The notes beneath the pieces were generated by a model. That model made no database searches and had not been told where the DNA came from. It saw only the letters and a list, made by a program, of their open reading frames with translations. A program made the position numbers and the translations under genes. This document shows, in pieces, positions 45,157-56,913 of a stretch of DNA of 64,000 bases (position 1 is the stretch's first letter; each line of letters opens with the position of its first letter). This DNA is from Terfezia claveryi. Taxonomy: Eukaryota; Ascomycota; Pezizomycetes; Pezizales; Pezizaceae. The stretch lies in the NCBI GenBank assembly GCA_015179025.1, contig WHUX01000179.1, forward strand, positions 1-64,000. The letters are read 5' to 3'.

Positions 45157-46338
45157 ACTATGCAAGGGACAGGGCTTTTCCTGACTCATCTACCTCTTCG
45201 ATCCTGGATTCGGAGATGGTGTAGGCAACCATTGAGTGGTTTTTGTGGAGGGGACATGCCGCGATAAAATGGTCCCCTTTTCCGTATGCTATGCACAGCT
45301 CGTTCATTCGGCGGCGATCTCTCTCCTCCTGGGTTAACCGGGGCCTTCCCGAAGAGAGATCCATGGGGGTGGTGCCGCCAGCCACCAGAGATGGGTGGGC
45401 TGGCTTATTAGCTATAGCTTGGGTTTGAGGGTTAGGGTTCTGGGGTCGAGGTTGTTGCTGGGGCTGGGGTTGTGGGAGATGGGGTGCTGGCCTGAATGGG
45501 GAGTGGTTGCGGAGCCAGGACATCTACTGTTCCACCCGGAAGGCCTAGTCGATCAACTCCTCGAGGGTATCAACCGCGGGGAGGGTAATCATGGCTTGTT
45601 GGAGCTCATCGCTGAGCCCCTCCTGGAATTGCTCGAACTTAGCCTGGTCGTTCCACCTTACCTCTGCGGCCAGCCTCGAGAACTCTACGATGTAAGTAGA
45701 TAGCTCTGAGTTGCGCTGTCTCAGTGCTAGAGCACTCGACTGGCTATCCCCACTGCATCAGGATCTCCGAACGCCCGATCCAAGATAACAAACAAGACTG
45801 AGATGTTGTCGAGCTTGATCCCTGTCTCGAGCACATACAGCTGAATTTGATCCGTGGCCTTGCCCTCCAGCAGGGCAAATACATAGGCCAGGCGGTATTG
45901 TTTTGATGGAAACCTAGCCGAATCCCCGCTCAACTTCAAGTTCACCACATTTTTCCAGGCTTGTAGACGAGCCCTATCCCCATTGAACTTATGGGGGGTG
46001 GGGATACATTCCATTTTGGCGGTGGTGGTTGGCGTAGGGATAGCCAGATTCGTCAGGGTGCGGCCGAGATTTTGTACCGTGGTCCGTTCAGTGGCTAGAG
46101 CAAGGTTCACATAGTCGAGATCCGTCTGGAGGACCATGATCTCTTCGTCGGCGGATCTCAGCTTTCGTTCGGCTACAGCCAGGCTGTTGCCGAGTTCGGC
46201 CCTGATAGCATCTATGGCCTCAAAGATGTCGATAATTTCTCGATGATAGGCATTCAATTCATTTGGGCCTGAGAGTATAGGGGAGCTTCTCCAGGTCTGG
46301 AACCTGACGGTGGGTGGTGGGAGAGCTGCTCCTGACAT
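45157..46338 (-). pseudogene. Gyp2 gag, broken
   Basis: The first 203 codons are open (46338-45727), with the capsid segment HKFNGDRARLQAWKNVVNLK. Later parts are in other frames. The zinc knuckle near 45270 reads CIAYGKGDHFIAACPL, with Tyr in place of the second Cys of the CCHC motif. A further stop lies in the capsid C-terminus near 45550. The knuckle change is TGT to TAT, a G-to-A transition. Confidence 0.9.
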
Positions 46339-46374
46339 GACTGTGTACCAGTTGGTCCAAAGGATCCAACGTAG

Positions 46375-46887
46375 TGTAACGAGGGCTCAGAGGACAAGGT
46401 GACCAAGGGGTACGCTGGGGCAAGAGCAAGGCTAGGGTAACACACATGTAGGAACGCTACGTGAGTGACTAGAGGAGAGGCTAGGATGGGGGCAAGGGTG
46501 AGGGCGAGAGAGGCAGAGGGCAAGGGTCACGAGATACGCGGAGGCAGTTGCTGCATATATCAAGGGAGGCAGCTATACTGTAGAGTTATTTGTATGAGAT
46601 AAGGATATGCACAAGGGAGGTGCACAAGCGCTGGGAGTAGCAAGGTCCTGTATTGGTATACAAGACGTTGGATGGGGATCCAACGACAGTATGAGGGACA
46701 GGCTCTATATATATATAACTCGGTCAGGGCAATGGGGGAAATAAGCTTCCCCATCTCGGAAGCTAAGCAAGGTAACGATAATACAATAACCCATCACCTG
46801 CGATCGCAGGTGATGACAAAGACAATAATGGTAATGACCTATCACCTGTGATTGCAGGTGATGACAACTGAATACACGGTTGTTACA
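46375..46887 (-). repeat. Gyp2 5' LTR
   Basis: On the minus strand it starts TGTAACAACCGTG and ends CCCTCGTTACA, and is followed by CTACGTTGGATCC as in the related elements. TATA-like run near 46704-46718. Confidence 0.92.
46792..46815. promoter_or_regulatory. 24-base perfect palindrome, second LTR copy
   Basis: Same palindrome as at 41118-41141, conserved without change although neighbouring bases differ between the two LTRs. Confidence 0.6.
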
Positions 46888-46980
46888 ATAAGGTATGAGT
46901 AAGCCACTTCCTTACATGCCTCCCTGTTTAGATAAAAACTTCCATCCTAAGAAATAAACAGGGGAGATGGGTTATGTATA

Positions 46981-47661
46981 TTAGTAGTTAACATTCAACC
47001 CATAATACCTATTGTTCCTATCCATATAGGTACTACTACTACTTGCTCCTGTATTATACCTGATATTATTATACCCTTCCTTGAAATTCTTATTAACAGC
47101 AATGTCATCAAAATACTGACCAATCACCTCTTGTAGCTGTTTTTCCAAAAAGAAATATCTAAGCATCATTTAGAGTAAGTCTATCTCTTTACCCTTGCCT
47201 TTGTCAATCTTGATTGCATTGGATGAAATGGGGGGAGCAAGGACTTTTTCTCTTTCCTTATTAATCATCTCTAGTGTTTCTTTCCTTGTCTTATTCTTGC
47301 CAAGCTTATTCTCACCAACCTTCCTCTTTTTGTAAGTTGCTTGCTTACTACTAGTCAACAAGAATTGTTTTTTCAATGACTCATCAACACCATCAGCATA
47401 TACCCACTCATTAAACTTATGAGGCTATCCCTTCTATTTCACCTTGTACTACAACCTTCCTATTCTATGTTGTAACCTAAATTCCAAAACTCTTTCTACC
47501 TCATACCTGTCTTCCTTAACTGGTTCTGGTTGTTTCAGAGTTCTGGAGGGGAACAGTTTTATTGGATTAGGGAAGAAGGGTTTAAGAAGTGAGGTGTGGA
47601 AGGAATTGTTGATATTATTGAGGTTAGGGAAGTTAGTGAAGTCAAGTTTAGTATTTTGACT
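46981..47661 (-). pseudogene. GypB pol C-terminus with chromodomain
   Basis: Beyond the integrase frame, minus-strand translation gives DRYEVERVLEFRLQHRIGRL, then YKVKWKG-like sequence with stops in place of Gln or Trp, then FNEWVYADGVDESL. This is a chromodomain at about 47540-47390. A Lys-rich tail follows (47376-47170) and a short frame to 46981. So GypB is also a chromovirus. Confidence 0.75.
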
Positions 47662-49053
47662 CTATGGTGAATATTTGGTAATAGTGAAGGGGCCTATCCA
47701 TTTAGGGGATAGTTTGGAGGAGTGGTACCTTACTGGGAGGTTTTTTGTTGATAGCATCACCTGATCCTTAACTTGGTAATCAGGGGAGGCTCTTCTATAT
47801 TTGTTGGCTTGCTGAATTTGGTCCTTTTTTGCTTTAGTAAGGTTTTTAGCAACCTGGTAAAATCTGGTTGTAGGGTTTGAATAGGTAGAAATTGGGTAAA
47901 GCAGGATAGGTGGTGACAAATTAGGCTGGTATCCTAGCTTGGTGACAAAGGGAGAAAGTCCTCTTGTAGTACTAACTCTTGCATTCACCTCTGTTTGAAC
48001 AGAAGGTGTAGCTTGTACCCAATTCAATTCCTGTTCTAGCTTCTTAGCTGCAAACATAGGAATAATTGTCCTATTCTTTCTTTCACTTGTCCCATCAGTC
48101 TGGGGGTGATATGTGGAAGATGCTTTATGTATAATTCCATTATTCTGCATCCAATCTTGAAATATAGTAGACATAAACAAGGGGTCTTGGTCAGAAACAA
48201 TTTCATAAGGGAATCCCACATTAGGCTTAATGAATCTTTTAAAGATATCAATAACCCCTAATATATCAACATTGTCTGCAACAGGTAACAAGAATGTAAA
48301 ATCAGAGTGCCTGTCAGTCATGACTAATAACTTATGAAATAATAACATGTGGGGCTTATCATCTTTAGGAGTTCTGTAACCAAGAGTAAATTCAGTACAT
48401 GAAATCATAACAGGTTCCATACTAAGAAAATCCATAGCTATACTACCCCATGGCCTAGTAGGTACATTCAGAGGAGTAAGAAATCTAGGAGGTTTCTGTG
48501 TGGATCCTTTGGTGATTTGGCAGGTTTCACAACTCCTCATAAATTGTTCAACCTGCTTATAAAAATCCTGAAAGATGTACTTATTGGTAAGCTCTTCTGC
48601 TGTTTTTGCAAGACCTCCATATCCAGTGGTGACATGTGCTTGTTGGATAAGGGCTTCAGAGGCAGGGTTACCTTTAACTTGTAGTCCTTTAGAAATAACC
48701 ATCTTCCAAGCAAAATTCTTCAGCAGGTACATAAACCCATCCTGTACCTTTACTGTAGGTACTTGTTCTCCTTTTTTTACTCTTAAGTACAGTGGTCCAA
48801 ACACTGTATCTTTTTCCAACTCTTCTCCATAATGCCATTCCAACTTATGATCTTTTATCCACTCAGCAATTACCAAGTCTAGTTCCATGCTCTTCTCATC
48901 TTCATCCTGGACTCCTAGTATCTTTTTCAGGTAGTCACTATTGTGGAAGGGCTTATTGAGGGCCTTCAGGTTGTTTTTCCTAGTATTACAGGAGCTGACA
49001 AAGTTTTTGTTCAGGTTATGGTAGCCAAGACAATACTTGTATCTTGGTATCAA
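47662..49053 (-). CDS. GypB integrase region, 463-codon open frame
   Basis: This is the longest uninterrupted frame in GypB. It contains the last knuckle-like Cys cluster (about 49032-48988) and the integrase zinc region HVTTGYGGLAKT ... CETCQITK, in which the second His is Tyr. The DDE core follows with AMDFLSMEP, IVSDQDPLFMS and TDGTSERKNR, and then the C-terminal GPFTITKYSP segment (GPF-like, before the chromodomain). The true pol start lies far upstream, and stops upstream mean this frame is a fragment of a polyprotein. Integrase inserts the cDNA into the genome. Only the His change is a visible defect here. Confidence 0.82.
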   Translation of the reverse strand: MIPRYKYCLGYHNLNKNFVSSCNTRKNNLKALNKPFHNSDYLKKILGVQDEDEKSMELDLVIAEWIKDHKLEWHYGEELEKDTVFGPLYLRVKKGEQVPTVKVQDGFMYLLKNFAWKMVISKGLQVKGNPASEALIQQAHVTTGYGGLAKTAEELTNKYIFQDFYKQVEQFMRSCETCQITKGSTQKPPRFLTPLNVPTRPWGSIAMDFLSMEPVMISCTEFTLGYRTPKDDKPHMLLFHKLLVMTDRHSDFTFLLPVADNVDILGVIDIFKRFIKPNVGFPYEIVSDQDPLFMSTIFQDWMQNNGIIHKASSTYHPQTDGTSERKNRTIIPMFAAKKLEQELNWVQATPSVQTEVNARVSTTRGLSPFVTKLGYQPNLSPPILLYPISTYSNPTTRFYQVAKNLTKAKKDQIQQANKYRRASPDYQVKDQVMLSTKNLPVRYHSSKLSPKWIGPFTITKYSP

Positions 49054-49374
49054 TTTTTCTCCTGGAGTGGTGACTTTTGGAAGATTTGGGCATAGGTGGA
49101 ACCAGTAACCATCTTGGTTACATATGATGCATTTCCTGATGGTATCTGTTGGTAATAGGTATTACAGTGGATAGAGTTTGTTGTCAAGGGGGCATTTGTT
49201 GCTGAGGTGAGTTGTTTCCATGCAATTGGTGCATCTGGGAGGAGGAATTTTAGCACCTTTGGGGCAATCCTCCTTAAAGTGTCCCATTGCCCAACATTTG
49301 TTACAAAGATTAATACCAGGATCTTTGTTGTTGCATTAGGAAGTTTTGTAGCCCACTTTACCATATTGAGAACA
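48988..49374 (-). other. Array of CCHC zinc knuckles between RNase H and integrase (GypB)
   Basis: Five Cys clusters follow each other on the minus strand: CSQYGKVGYKTS-stop-C (probably CCHC with Cys and His changed to Tyr), CNKCWAMGHFKEDC, CTNCMETTHLSNKC, CIICNQDGYWFHLC (His to Tyr) and CLGYHNLNKNFVSSC. Two match C-X2-C-X4-H-X4-C exactly. Two TAA codons interrupt the array. The usual Gag knuckle exists separately near 52665. Confidence 0.75.
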
Positions 49375-50370
49375 AAACTCTTTGGCATGAGTTCTATTAG
49401 AGGAGGATGGGAGGATTGGGTCCTCAGGGAAAATGTCAGGAAGGGTGCTGACAAAGGATGCAGGTGAGGCTCCTGGAGGAGGAGGAGGCTGGAAGTGCAC
49501 CTTCTTGTTGTCTGCCTCATCCTTGCACTTAGGTAAGGCTGCCCTTCTCTTCAAGGTACCTTCAAGAGTGGGGTTCCACTCCTGAAGATTTCCCACAACT
49601 ACAGAACCCCTGTCAGCCCTTCTCAAGAACTGTTTTATCTGTTCTGTAGTCATGGGTTCCCTGGCTCTTTCCCATTCCTCAGGTTCATCTGAGTCAGAGG
49701 ACTCATCCACAAGTGTCCATTCCTATAGATCCTCTGCCTTAGGGGCAGCAAGAGTAGAGGGAGAGGAGGTACTAGGCTTTTTGTTAATAACTACTTGAAA
49801 CTTAGGTTTTCTTGTAACTGATCTTCCTCTCTCTTCCTCCTCTTGTTGTTGCTGTTGGGCCTGGGCCCTGGTAGTGGTGGCAGCAGTTTGGACTGCTGCT
49901 GGCTCCTGCTGGAGCTGTCTGAGCCTGAAATTTCTTTGGGGTATATTAGATTCATTAGGTTCAGGGTCATCCTCAACTGTGGCTTTATACTTTCAGCCTC
50001 AAAGACTGCATTCGGGCCTTCTCTGTCATGCCAGACAGGCCTGGTGGAATCAACCTCCTGCACCTGTCCTGGTGGAAGGTTGGTGGTAGTGATTTGGAGA
50101 GGAGAGAGTCTCCTTCTCCTTTAGATAGTGTTGGGAGATTGTCTCCCAAGGATTAGTAGAGACACTGGTCTCCCAGTAGCTCCTCTAATCCTGAGCTGTT
50201 GTGGGGAAGGCATGGTTGGTGATGGAGAATGTGAGGGAGGAGTTTTCTTGAAAGTTTGTATTGGAACAGAGAGGTGATTGCTTACTACTGGATGTTGTAG
50301 TAAAGAAGCTGTGTGGTAGAAGACTGTCCAGTAGAGGGGATTCCAGAGGGACTATATACTCCTCTGGATA
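49375..50370 (-). pseudogene. GypB linker between RNase H and the zinc knuckles
   Basis: After the RNase H end (ADVLSRGVYSPSGIP near 50345) about 330 codons follow before the knuckles, in frames with several stops. They include KRRKREEDQLQENLSFK (near 49830), an acidic DESSDSDEPEEWERAREP segment (near 49690) and TTEQIKQFLRRADRG. The composition resembles a nucleocapsid-like or disordered nucleic-acid-binding region. Not matched to a known domain. Confidence 0.6.
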
Positions 50371-52519
50371 GTACATCTGCTATGTGGTTGTCCTTGCCCT
50401 GAATGTATTCCAGGGTTAGATTAAACTAACTTATAGTCTCTTGCCACCTTCTCTTCATCTGACTTTCAGGGATACTATCCATAAATGTGACTAAGGTTTG
50501 TGATCTGTTTGGATGATCACTTTGTGACCCTGTAGTTCAGGCCTAAAATACCTTAGTGAGTCAACAATTGCTAATAATTCCTTATTAGTTGTTGTGTAAT
50601 TCATTTGTCTATTATTTAATTTCCTAGAGTGAAATTCTGCTGGCCTGATAACACCATTCTCCATTTGGCCAATCCATCCTGAGATCCTATATTACTAGCA
50701 TCTGTAACTAAATAGATTGGAAGGCCTGAGTCATGATTAATTGGCTGAGCACCTTATTGCTCATTATTAGCTCTTTAACTCTCACAAATGACTCATTATG
50801 TAAGGGAGTCCACATATGCTTCTTTGTTGACCCTTGCAATTCTGATAGTGGTTTGGCTACAGCTCCCAATTCTAGACAAAATCTTCTCAAGTAATTAACC
50901 ATCCCTAAGAATTTCTGTAATTTCTTTTTTGAGTCAGGGATAGGGTAATTTGCTATTGAGTTGATTTTCTCTGGATCCATTTCTAACCCTTGTTTGGTGA
51001 CAATGAATCCTAGTACTTTTAGCCTTGAAGCAAGGATTGGCATTTCTTTTTGTTGAAGAAAAACTTTTCCCTAGCCAATATCCTACAGATCCCTCTCAAC
51101 ACTTCCTTATGTTCTTCCAGGGTATCTATTCCAATCAGAATGTCATCTAAATAAACCATGACTGTTTTTCCAATATAATCCCTCAATAACCAATTCATAG
51201 CTCTCATCATAGTTGCAGGTGCATTACAATCACCTTGCTGCATGACTAGTGAGTCAAATTTCCTAGATATTTATAAAGGTACTATGTTTTACTGATTCAT
51301 GTGCATGCCTAATATTGTGATATCCATCTGCCAGATCAGCTGCTGAAATATATCCTTGCTAGCTATCCAGTCCAATATTGCTTTGATATTTGGCATAGGT
51401 GTTTTATCCTTTTGCACTAGCTTATTTCTAGCACACAGTGTAGCAAGAATCTGGCCTGTTGCTTGCCATTCTTGTCTAAATCCCTTTTAGGCTGTGTAAA
51501 CATAAGGATACTATTGAGTGAGCTAGATGGCACTATCCTTCCAGATTCTAGCTCTGTCCTCATTTTCTCAGTCACTTGATCCAGAAACCTTATATAGTTT
51601 GTATAGTATGTAGGTTCCCAGGTTGCACTATCAGGAACTATGATTTTATGTTGCATGATGTCATAAGGTTCTCTGATTGTGGCAATGCAGTTGACTTATC
51701 TTCTGGGAATAATTCAGGGAATTCTTCAAATATATTAAACTCCACTTCTTCCAGATTAACTGCATTTGTAATGACTGGAGAGCTTCCATCATCTTCTAGC
51801 TCTGACCAATCTGATGAGTCAAACCACTCTTGTGACCATTCCTGGTCTTCTTCTAGTTCATCACAGATCATCTATATCCAGGAATTGCTGGAGTTGGTTT
51901 GGGTGGTTAGTAATCTACCTCCAACTTAGTCAATATAGCATTGGTCTTCCTTTCATCCCATCATTTCTGTTCTCCTATATTCATTGCTGCAGTTGTGACT
52001 CTTCCAAGTGTGTCCTTGGTTTTGAGCATATTAATATCAATCCTTGTCCTGCCTATGGTTGTATAGTAATTACATTATTTTGACATTCATAATTGCTTTA
52101 TAATCCCTCAGTGCAGGTTCACTAAATATAACATCCCAGTCCTTCAGGTTGGCTACATAGAATGTCCTAGTTTCTTGGTATCCTTGTAGATTTACTGTGA
52201 CTATTGCTGTATTTATCATTTGAGATCTGCTACCTTTTATTACTGTTTCTAGAGGTTTCTTGCTGATCTCTTTTAAAGGTATATTAAACAGCTGACAATA
52301 ATTTGCTGATATCAAGTCTCTACCTAATGTGCATGGATCAAATAGTGCATAAGCAATATGTCCATTAATTTTAATTTCAGCTGCATTAGAAGTTCTATGG
52401 CTTTCTAGCACTAAGAACTTCCTTGAGTTATTAGGGTTTCTCATAACCTGGAGTGCAGCTGACTCTTGTTGTTTCACATCAATTTCCTGATAAGCTGTCT
52501 TAACCTTGTGTGGGGCCAT
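50371..52519 (-). pseudogene. GypB protease, RT and RNase H, broken
   Basis: The protease-like piece (52519-52070) has ALFDPCTLGRDLIS, an Asp followed by PCT instead of the usual D-T/S-G. An acidic linker follows (51871-51638). RT includes FLDQVTEKMRTELESGRIVP (51590-51530) and MVYLDDILIG (about 51155), then the thumb (NYPIPDSKKKLQKFLGMVNY). RNase H spans about 50700-50345 with TTTNKELLAIVDSLRYF and IQTDHKPLVTFMDSIP, interrupted by stops. Frameshifts separate the pieces. Confidence 0.85.
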
Positions 52520-52564
52520 GTAGTGTTAGGCCTAAAGGTTGGTAAGGTGGAAATCTTCTAGCTC

Positions 52565-54419
52565 CTAGTCTAGATCTATATATTGGTAAGCTGAAGATAC
52601 CTTCCTATTAGGGCAGTCCCTGGTACTGTGACCTGTTTTCCCACAGTAATAACAGGACCCTGACCTTGCAGCTTCTTCCCTTTTCTTCTCCTGCTCTGCA
52701 TAAGGTATATTTTGTTTTATCCTTACTAGCATTAGGGAAGTTGCCATAGAGTCCTCCTGATCTACCCTTTTTGCCAGCAACTTTAGCTGCATTCCTGGCC
52801 ACCTTATCAGGCAATTTAAATTCAGACTTAGTCTATTCTATAGGTTTGCCAGGACCCCATTGCCTATCAGCCTTCTTTTGGTGCTGTTGCAAGGATTTGG
52901 TTTCTTGTTTTAGTACATCCTCCTGTACTGCAATTTTGTTTAATATTTCCTCAAAGGTTGACTCATATGATATCAATCCTTTGACTTTAGCCCTAAGCAG
53001 GGGTACTAGTCCATCTACTAGTTTCATTTTTAGTATATGATCACTTATCATATCTTTTTCATTCAAATCCTTGCACTTAATTTTGAACTCTTCCAGGTTC
53101 TGTGCATACTGCATGACAGTAACATCTGGTCTCTAATAGTGTGACAGATATTGTTTCCACAAGACTTCAGGTACTACTGTAGAGATAAGTTTACCTTTCA
53201 GTTTTAACATAAATTCATGGAAATTCCTGTCCTCAACATCAGCTTTCTCAGGGCAATACTGATTATACTAAGTCTGAGCACTCTTCTTAAACATAAAGCT
53301 TGCCCTATCCAGGCTTTCCCAACTTGCTATATCCATCCCTTGATATTCTACCCACTTTTGCAACTATTGCACATAATTGTCAAAGGTAGTTTAATTCTTC
53401 CATTTCTCTGATACTCCATCAATCATTGGGGGATTGGGGATTTTTGCAAGTTTGTTTACCTTTTTGACTAGAGATTTGCTAATCTGTTGTAATGGTATTT
53501 TTTGACCAGTCTTTTTAGACTATTCCAAGTGGTAAGAGCTAGGCTCCCTAGTTGACCTTTTCTTCCTGTCATCATCAGAGCTATTATCTGATTCATCACC
53601 CTCAGATCTAGATCCTGGGTCCTCACTTCCACCTCCAGCCATACTACTAGTACTCCTTTTAGACTTCTTTTCAGAAGTCTTACTCTTTTTGATATGTGTT
53701 GGCTTTTTCCTATCTTTAGGTAGTGGTGGTATGTCTTTTTCAGATATTTCTTCTATATCTATTTCATAGTCTCCATCATCTTCTTCTTCATACTGCACAC
53801 TTTTCCCCTTACCCTTGCCTTCAGCTCCAAACAGCTTCCTTCCTATCTCCTTATGAGTCTCTACAGGTTCTGTTAGTGGAGGCACTATTTCTGGTATTTC
53901 CAGATTATATAGGTTACTTATAAGCATGTATTGTGTCAGGAATGGCTAGTTTAATGCTAGCCATGGAACTCCTTTACATGGGTTATAGGTTGGGTAAGGC
54001 CATACTGCTTTTGAAGTAGATGAAAGTTGAAAGTCCATTTGAACTGACTTGTCAAATTGTTCTTTCTGTTGAAAAATCATGAACTTTTATGCTGCTTCAG
54101 CTAATAGTTCCTTTTTTCTTTTTGATAACATGTTGTTTATTGTTAGGTATATAAATACTTGAGATATCCTTTGGTACCATGATGATTCATTTTTTTCCCA
54201 AAAGGCTTTTGTTGTAGGAGGTGTTACAATCCTCACTTCAGGTATTGATGAATTAGGCCCAATGACTATTTCCCTTGTTTCCATTTCCTTTTCTGAAATA
54301 TCTTTCCCAGTTGTAATTTTCTTTTTAGGGGTATTGACTAACTTGGCCTTGAGTGCTTCTAGCTCCTCACTTGTCATTACCTTTCTCCTGCCTTTCCTAG
54401 CTCTAGCTCCTCCTTCCAT
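52565..54419 (-). pseudogene. GypB gag, broken
   Basis: It starts at an ATG at 54419 (MEGGARARKGRRKVMTSEEL), followed by a Lys/Glu-rich region, an acidic/basic segment (53927-53520, ending STREPSSYHLE), capsid helices (53114-52833, LKMKLVDGLVPLLRAKVKGL) and a perfect CCHC knuckle CYYCGKTGHSTRDC (about 52680-52640). Three or more stops separate the segments. Confidence 0.82.
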
Positions 54420-54441
54420 TACACTAGTACTTTTTTATTTA

Positions 54442-54888
54442 GGAGTCTCCATATCTATCAGATATTATACTACTGATTCCTTGGACTCTGTTTCTTCTAT
54501 TCCTGCTTTCTTTAAGGTAGATCCTGATGAGGAAGGATCTACTTCTTATCAACTTCCTTCTTATCCTCTTGCTGTTGCTTCTGATACCAAGGTTGACTAT
54601 GGTAAGGGAGAGAGGAGGCTGAAGGGTAAAAGGGTTACTTTTGTTGATGAGATTGTTGTAGGAGCAGGGTTTCCTTTAAATGCTGGAAAGAAAGTTGAGT
54701 GGAAGGATAGGGGTTGGACTGCCAGGTACTTGTGTTCTTTTTGGAGGGAGAGGTACAGAAACTTTCCTTGTTCTGCTTACTGGGAGAATTCCCAGTTTTT
54801 CTTTAGGCTAGGTAGAGAGTGGGGCTGGGATACTCTCTGGAGTTTGGATGTTGATAGGACTAGTTCCTATAATCTACACCCTTATTAG
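54442..54888 (+). other. Antisense open frame in the GypB leader
   Basis: The plus-strand frame is open from 54262 to 54888. The first part is antisense to gag. From 54442 it reads like protein: DEEGSTSYQLPSYPLAV, then KRVTFVDEIVVGAGF, then WRERYRNFPCSAYWENSQFF. Third codon positions favour T and G and there are no stops, whereas the minus strand of the same stretch has several. No start codon lies in the protein-like part and I recognise no family. It could be an additional antisense ORF of the element, a captured fragment or chance. Confidence 0.45.
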
Positions 54889-55156
54889 ACTTCTGAGGCT
54901 GTTTCTAGGTCTCAGAGTTACCAAATTAGGTAGTTTTGTTTTCTTTTGCTACCTTTTCTATTTCAATTAAGGTTTTTGACTTCTTTATTTCCTTAATTGA
55001 CTTTTGAGCCTTCTCTTTCTGTTGGAGCTTTCTAAAATAGTCTCTTGCTATTCTTTTTGCTTTGCCTTGAGTATAGGACAAGTCTTTTGAAGTTCTCCCA
55101 AGCTTCCTGCTTGTATTTTTCCTCAAGTAATTCCAATTTGCTCCTACAGCTCTTTT
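54889..55156 (-). other. GypB leader segment with basic frame
   Basis: A minus-strand frame (55156-54926) encodes a Lys-rich peptide (SYTQGKAKRIARDYFRKL, KAQKSIKEIKKS). It is cut by the Gyp3 insertion. The other side of the leader is 61376-61631. It may be the true N-terminal gag extension or noncoding. Confidence 0.4.
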
Positions 55157-55701
55157 TGTCACAACCATCCTTTCCTAGCCAGGTTTGAGAGTCAGATGGG
55201 ATTCCGTCCGACTCTCGTTATTGTTGACTGATATCGTTGTTATCCCTGTTCCCGAGATAAGGAGTCTCGGGAACCTTATTACTTCTGGTGGCCTTGGCCA
55301 GGAAGGAAGCCTGTATATATAGCTTGCTCTCTCCGCCCTCTCATTGGATCCCCATCCAACGTCTTATATACCCAATACAGGACCTAACTTCTCCCAGCGC
55401 TTGTGCACCTCCCTTGTGCACATCCTTGTCTCGTACAAACAACTCTGCAGTACAGCAGCTTCCCTTGACACATGCGGCAACTGCCTCTGCGTGTCTCGTG
55501 TCCCTTGCCCTCTGCCTCTCTTGCCCCTTGCCCTTGCCCCCCGTCTCAGCCTTCCTCTGGTTATACACGTAGCGTTCCTACGTGTGTCTTACCCTAGCCT
55601 TTCCCCAGATCACACACGTAGCACTCCTACGTGTGCGATTGCCCCTTGCCACTTCCCTAGTATACCCCTTAGTCGCCTTGTCCCCCAGAGCCCTCGTTAC
55701 A
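55157..55701 (+). repeat. Gyp3 5' LTR
   Basis: TGTCACAACC ... CTCGTTACA. TATA box at 55314-55322. Near its end it contains two ACACGTAG...CTACGTGTG inverted pairs. Confidence 0.93.
55314..55322 (+). promoter_or_regulatory. Putative TATA box of Gyp3 LTR
   Basis: TATATATAG at the position conserved in the Gyp1 and Gyp3 LTRs, followed by a CT-rich stretch that may hold the start site. Confidence 0.5.
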
Positions 55702-55729
55702 CTACGTTGGATCTTTCAGACCAACCGGT

Positions 55730-56866
55730 ATGATGTCCGCGAACATTACACTACCCACCAATAGATTCGCAGCCTGGAGGGCGACTCCGATCCCATCAGA
55801 CCTGGCAGAACTATCAACATACTGACGAACTGTGATTGAGATCTTCACAGACACTTATGCCATCGGCGAACAATAAGGAGCGGACCTCCAGAAAGCCGAA
55901 AGGCGAATCCGAGAAGCCAAAGACGAAATAACCCTCCTTCGAGAAGATGCAGCAGAGGACAGGATAACCATCCAGAGATTGACTCACGCTTTAGACCTGG
56001 CCGATGGTTCAAAAAACCAGAAAACACAAGACCTACCAACCCCGCCCAAGTTTAACGGGGACCGGGGCCGGTTACGAGCATGGAAAAACTCTGTGCAAAT
56101 AAAACTCTCTGGGGACTCGGCGAAGTTCCCTACGGTTCACCACCAGCTCTCATACGTCTATGGCCTACTAGAAGGTAAAGCTATGGACTAGGTACAGCCC
56201 TTCGTCAAGGCAACGGGAATTGATCTGGTAGATATCCTGGCACTAATAGCAATCCTGGACTGAGCCTTCGGGGACCCTGACCCTAAAGGAACCGCCAGCA
56301 GGGCCCTGCAAGATCTCAAGCAAAAACACAACGAACTGTCAGCCTATGTCACTGAGTTCTCCAGGCTAGCAGCAGAGCTCAATTGGAATAATGAAGCCAA
56401 GCTCGATAAGTTCAAAGACGGGCTTACCTTCAACCTGAAAAAGGCTCTGGTTTACTGCCTACCAACCAAGACCCTAGAGGAACTTATTAAACAAGCTAGC
56501 TGGGTAGAACAACAGACAATGGCACTCAGAGCCCCCCAAAAGACACTCCCGACCTCGACTCCCCGTACCCCATTCCCGACAGCACGCACCCAACAACAAC
56601 AACCCACACCAGTCAACAAGCCTGCGCACCTCTCCTTGGTAGTGGGTGGGGCTGCCCCTATGGACCTGTCAGCAGGTAGGCCACGGTTAACCCAGGAGGA
56701 GAGAGATCGCTGCCGAATGAACAGGTTGTGTATTGCGTGTGGAAAAAGGGACCACTTTATTGCGGCATGTCCCCTCCGAAAAAATCACTCCTTGGCTGCT
56801 CATGCCATCTCGGAAGCCCAGATTGAGGAGGTTGATGAGGCGAGAAAAGCCCTGTCCCTTGCTTAG
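55730..56866 (+). pseudogene. Gyp3 gag, single frame with nonsense codons
   Basis: The frame from ATG 55730 to TAG 56864 keeps the whole gag alignment, interrupted only by nonsense codons: TGA and TAA in the first 50 codons, TAG near 56190 and TGA near 56263. Capsid motif PPKFNGDRGRLRAWKNSVQI. The zinc knuckle CIACGKRDHFIAACPL is intact (near 56728-56775), unlike Gyp1 and Gyp2. The pattern fits point mutation without frameshifts. Confidence 0.92.
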
Positions 56867-56913
56867 TTACTGACACTAGCAAGGGACCTGCCCCAGGCCA
56901 TTTATCTCTGTCT

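Larger units (their letters stand above)
40702..46887 (-). mobile_element. Ty3/gypsy chromovirus Gyp2, decayed, inserted in GypB LTR
   Basis: LTRs are 40702-41213 and 46375-46887 (512 and 513 bases). Target copies are ATAGG (40697-40701) and ATAAG (46888-46892), one base apart. The empty site is visible in the other GypB LTR at about 62232. gag and pol run on the minus strand. LTRs are related to those of Gyp1 and Gyp3 in their transcribed half but differ near the element edge. Confidence 0.94.
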
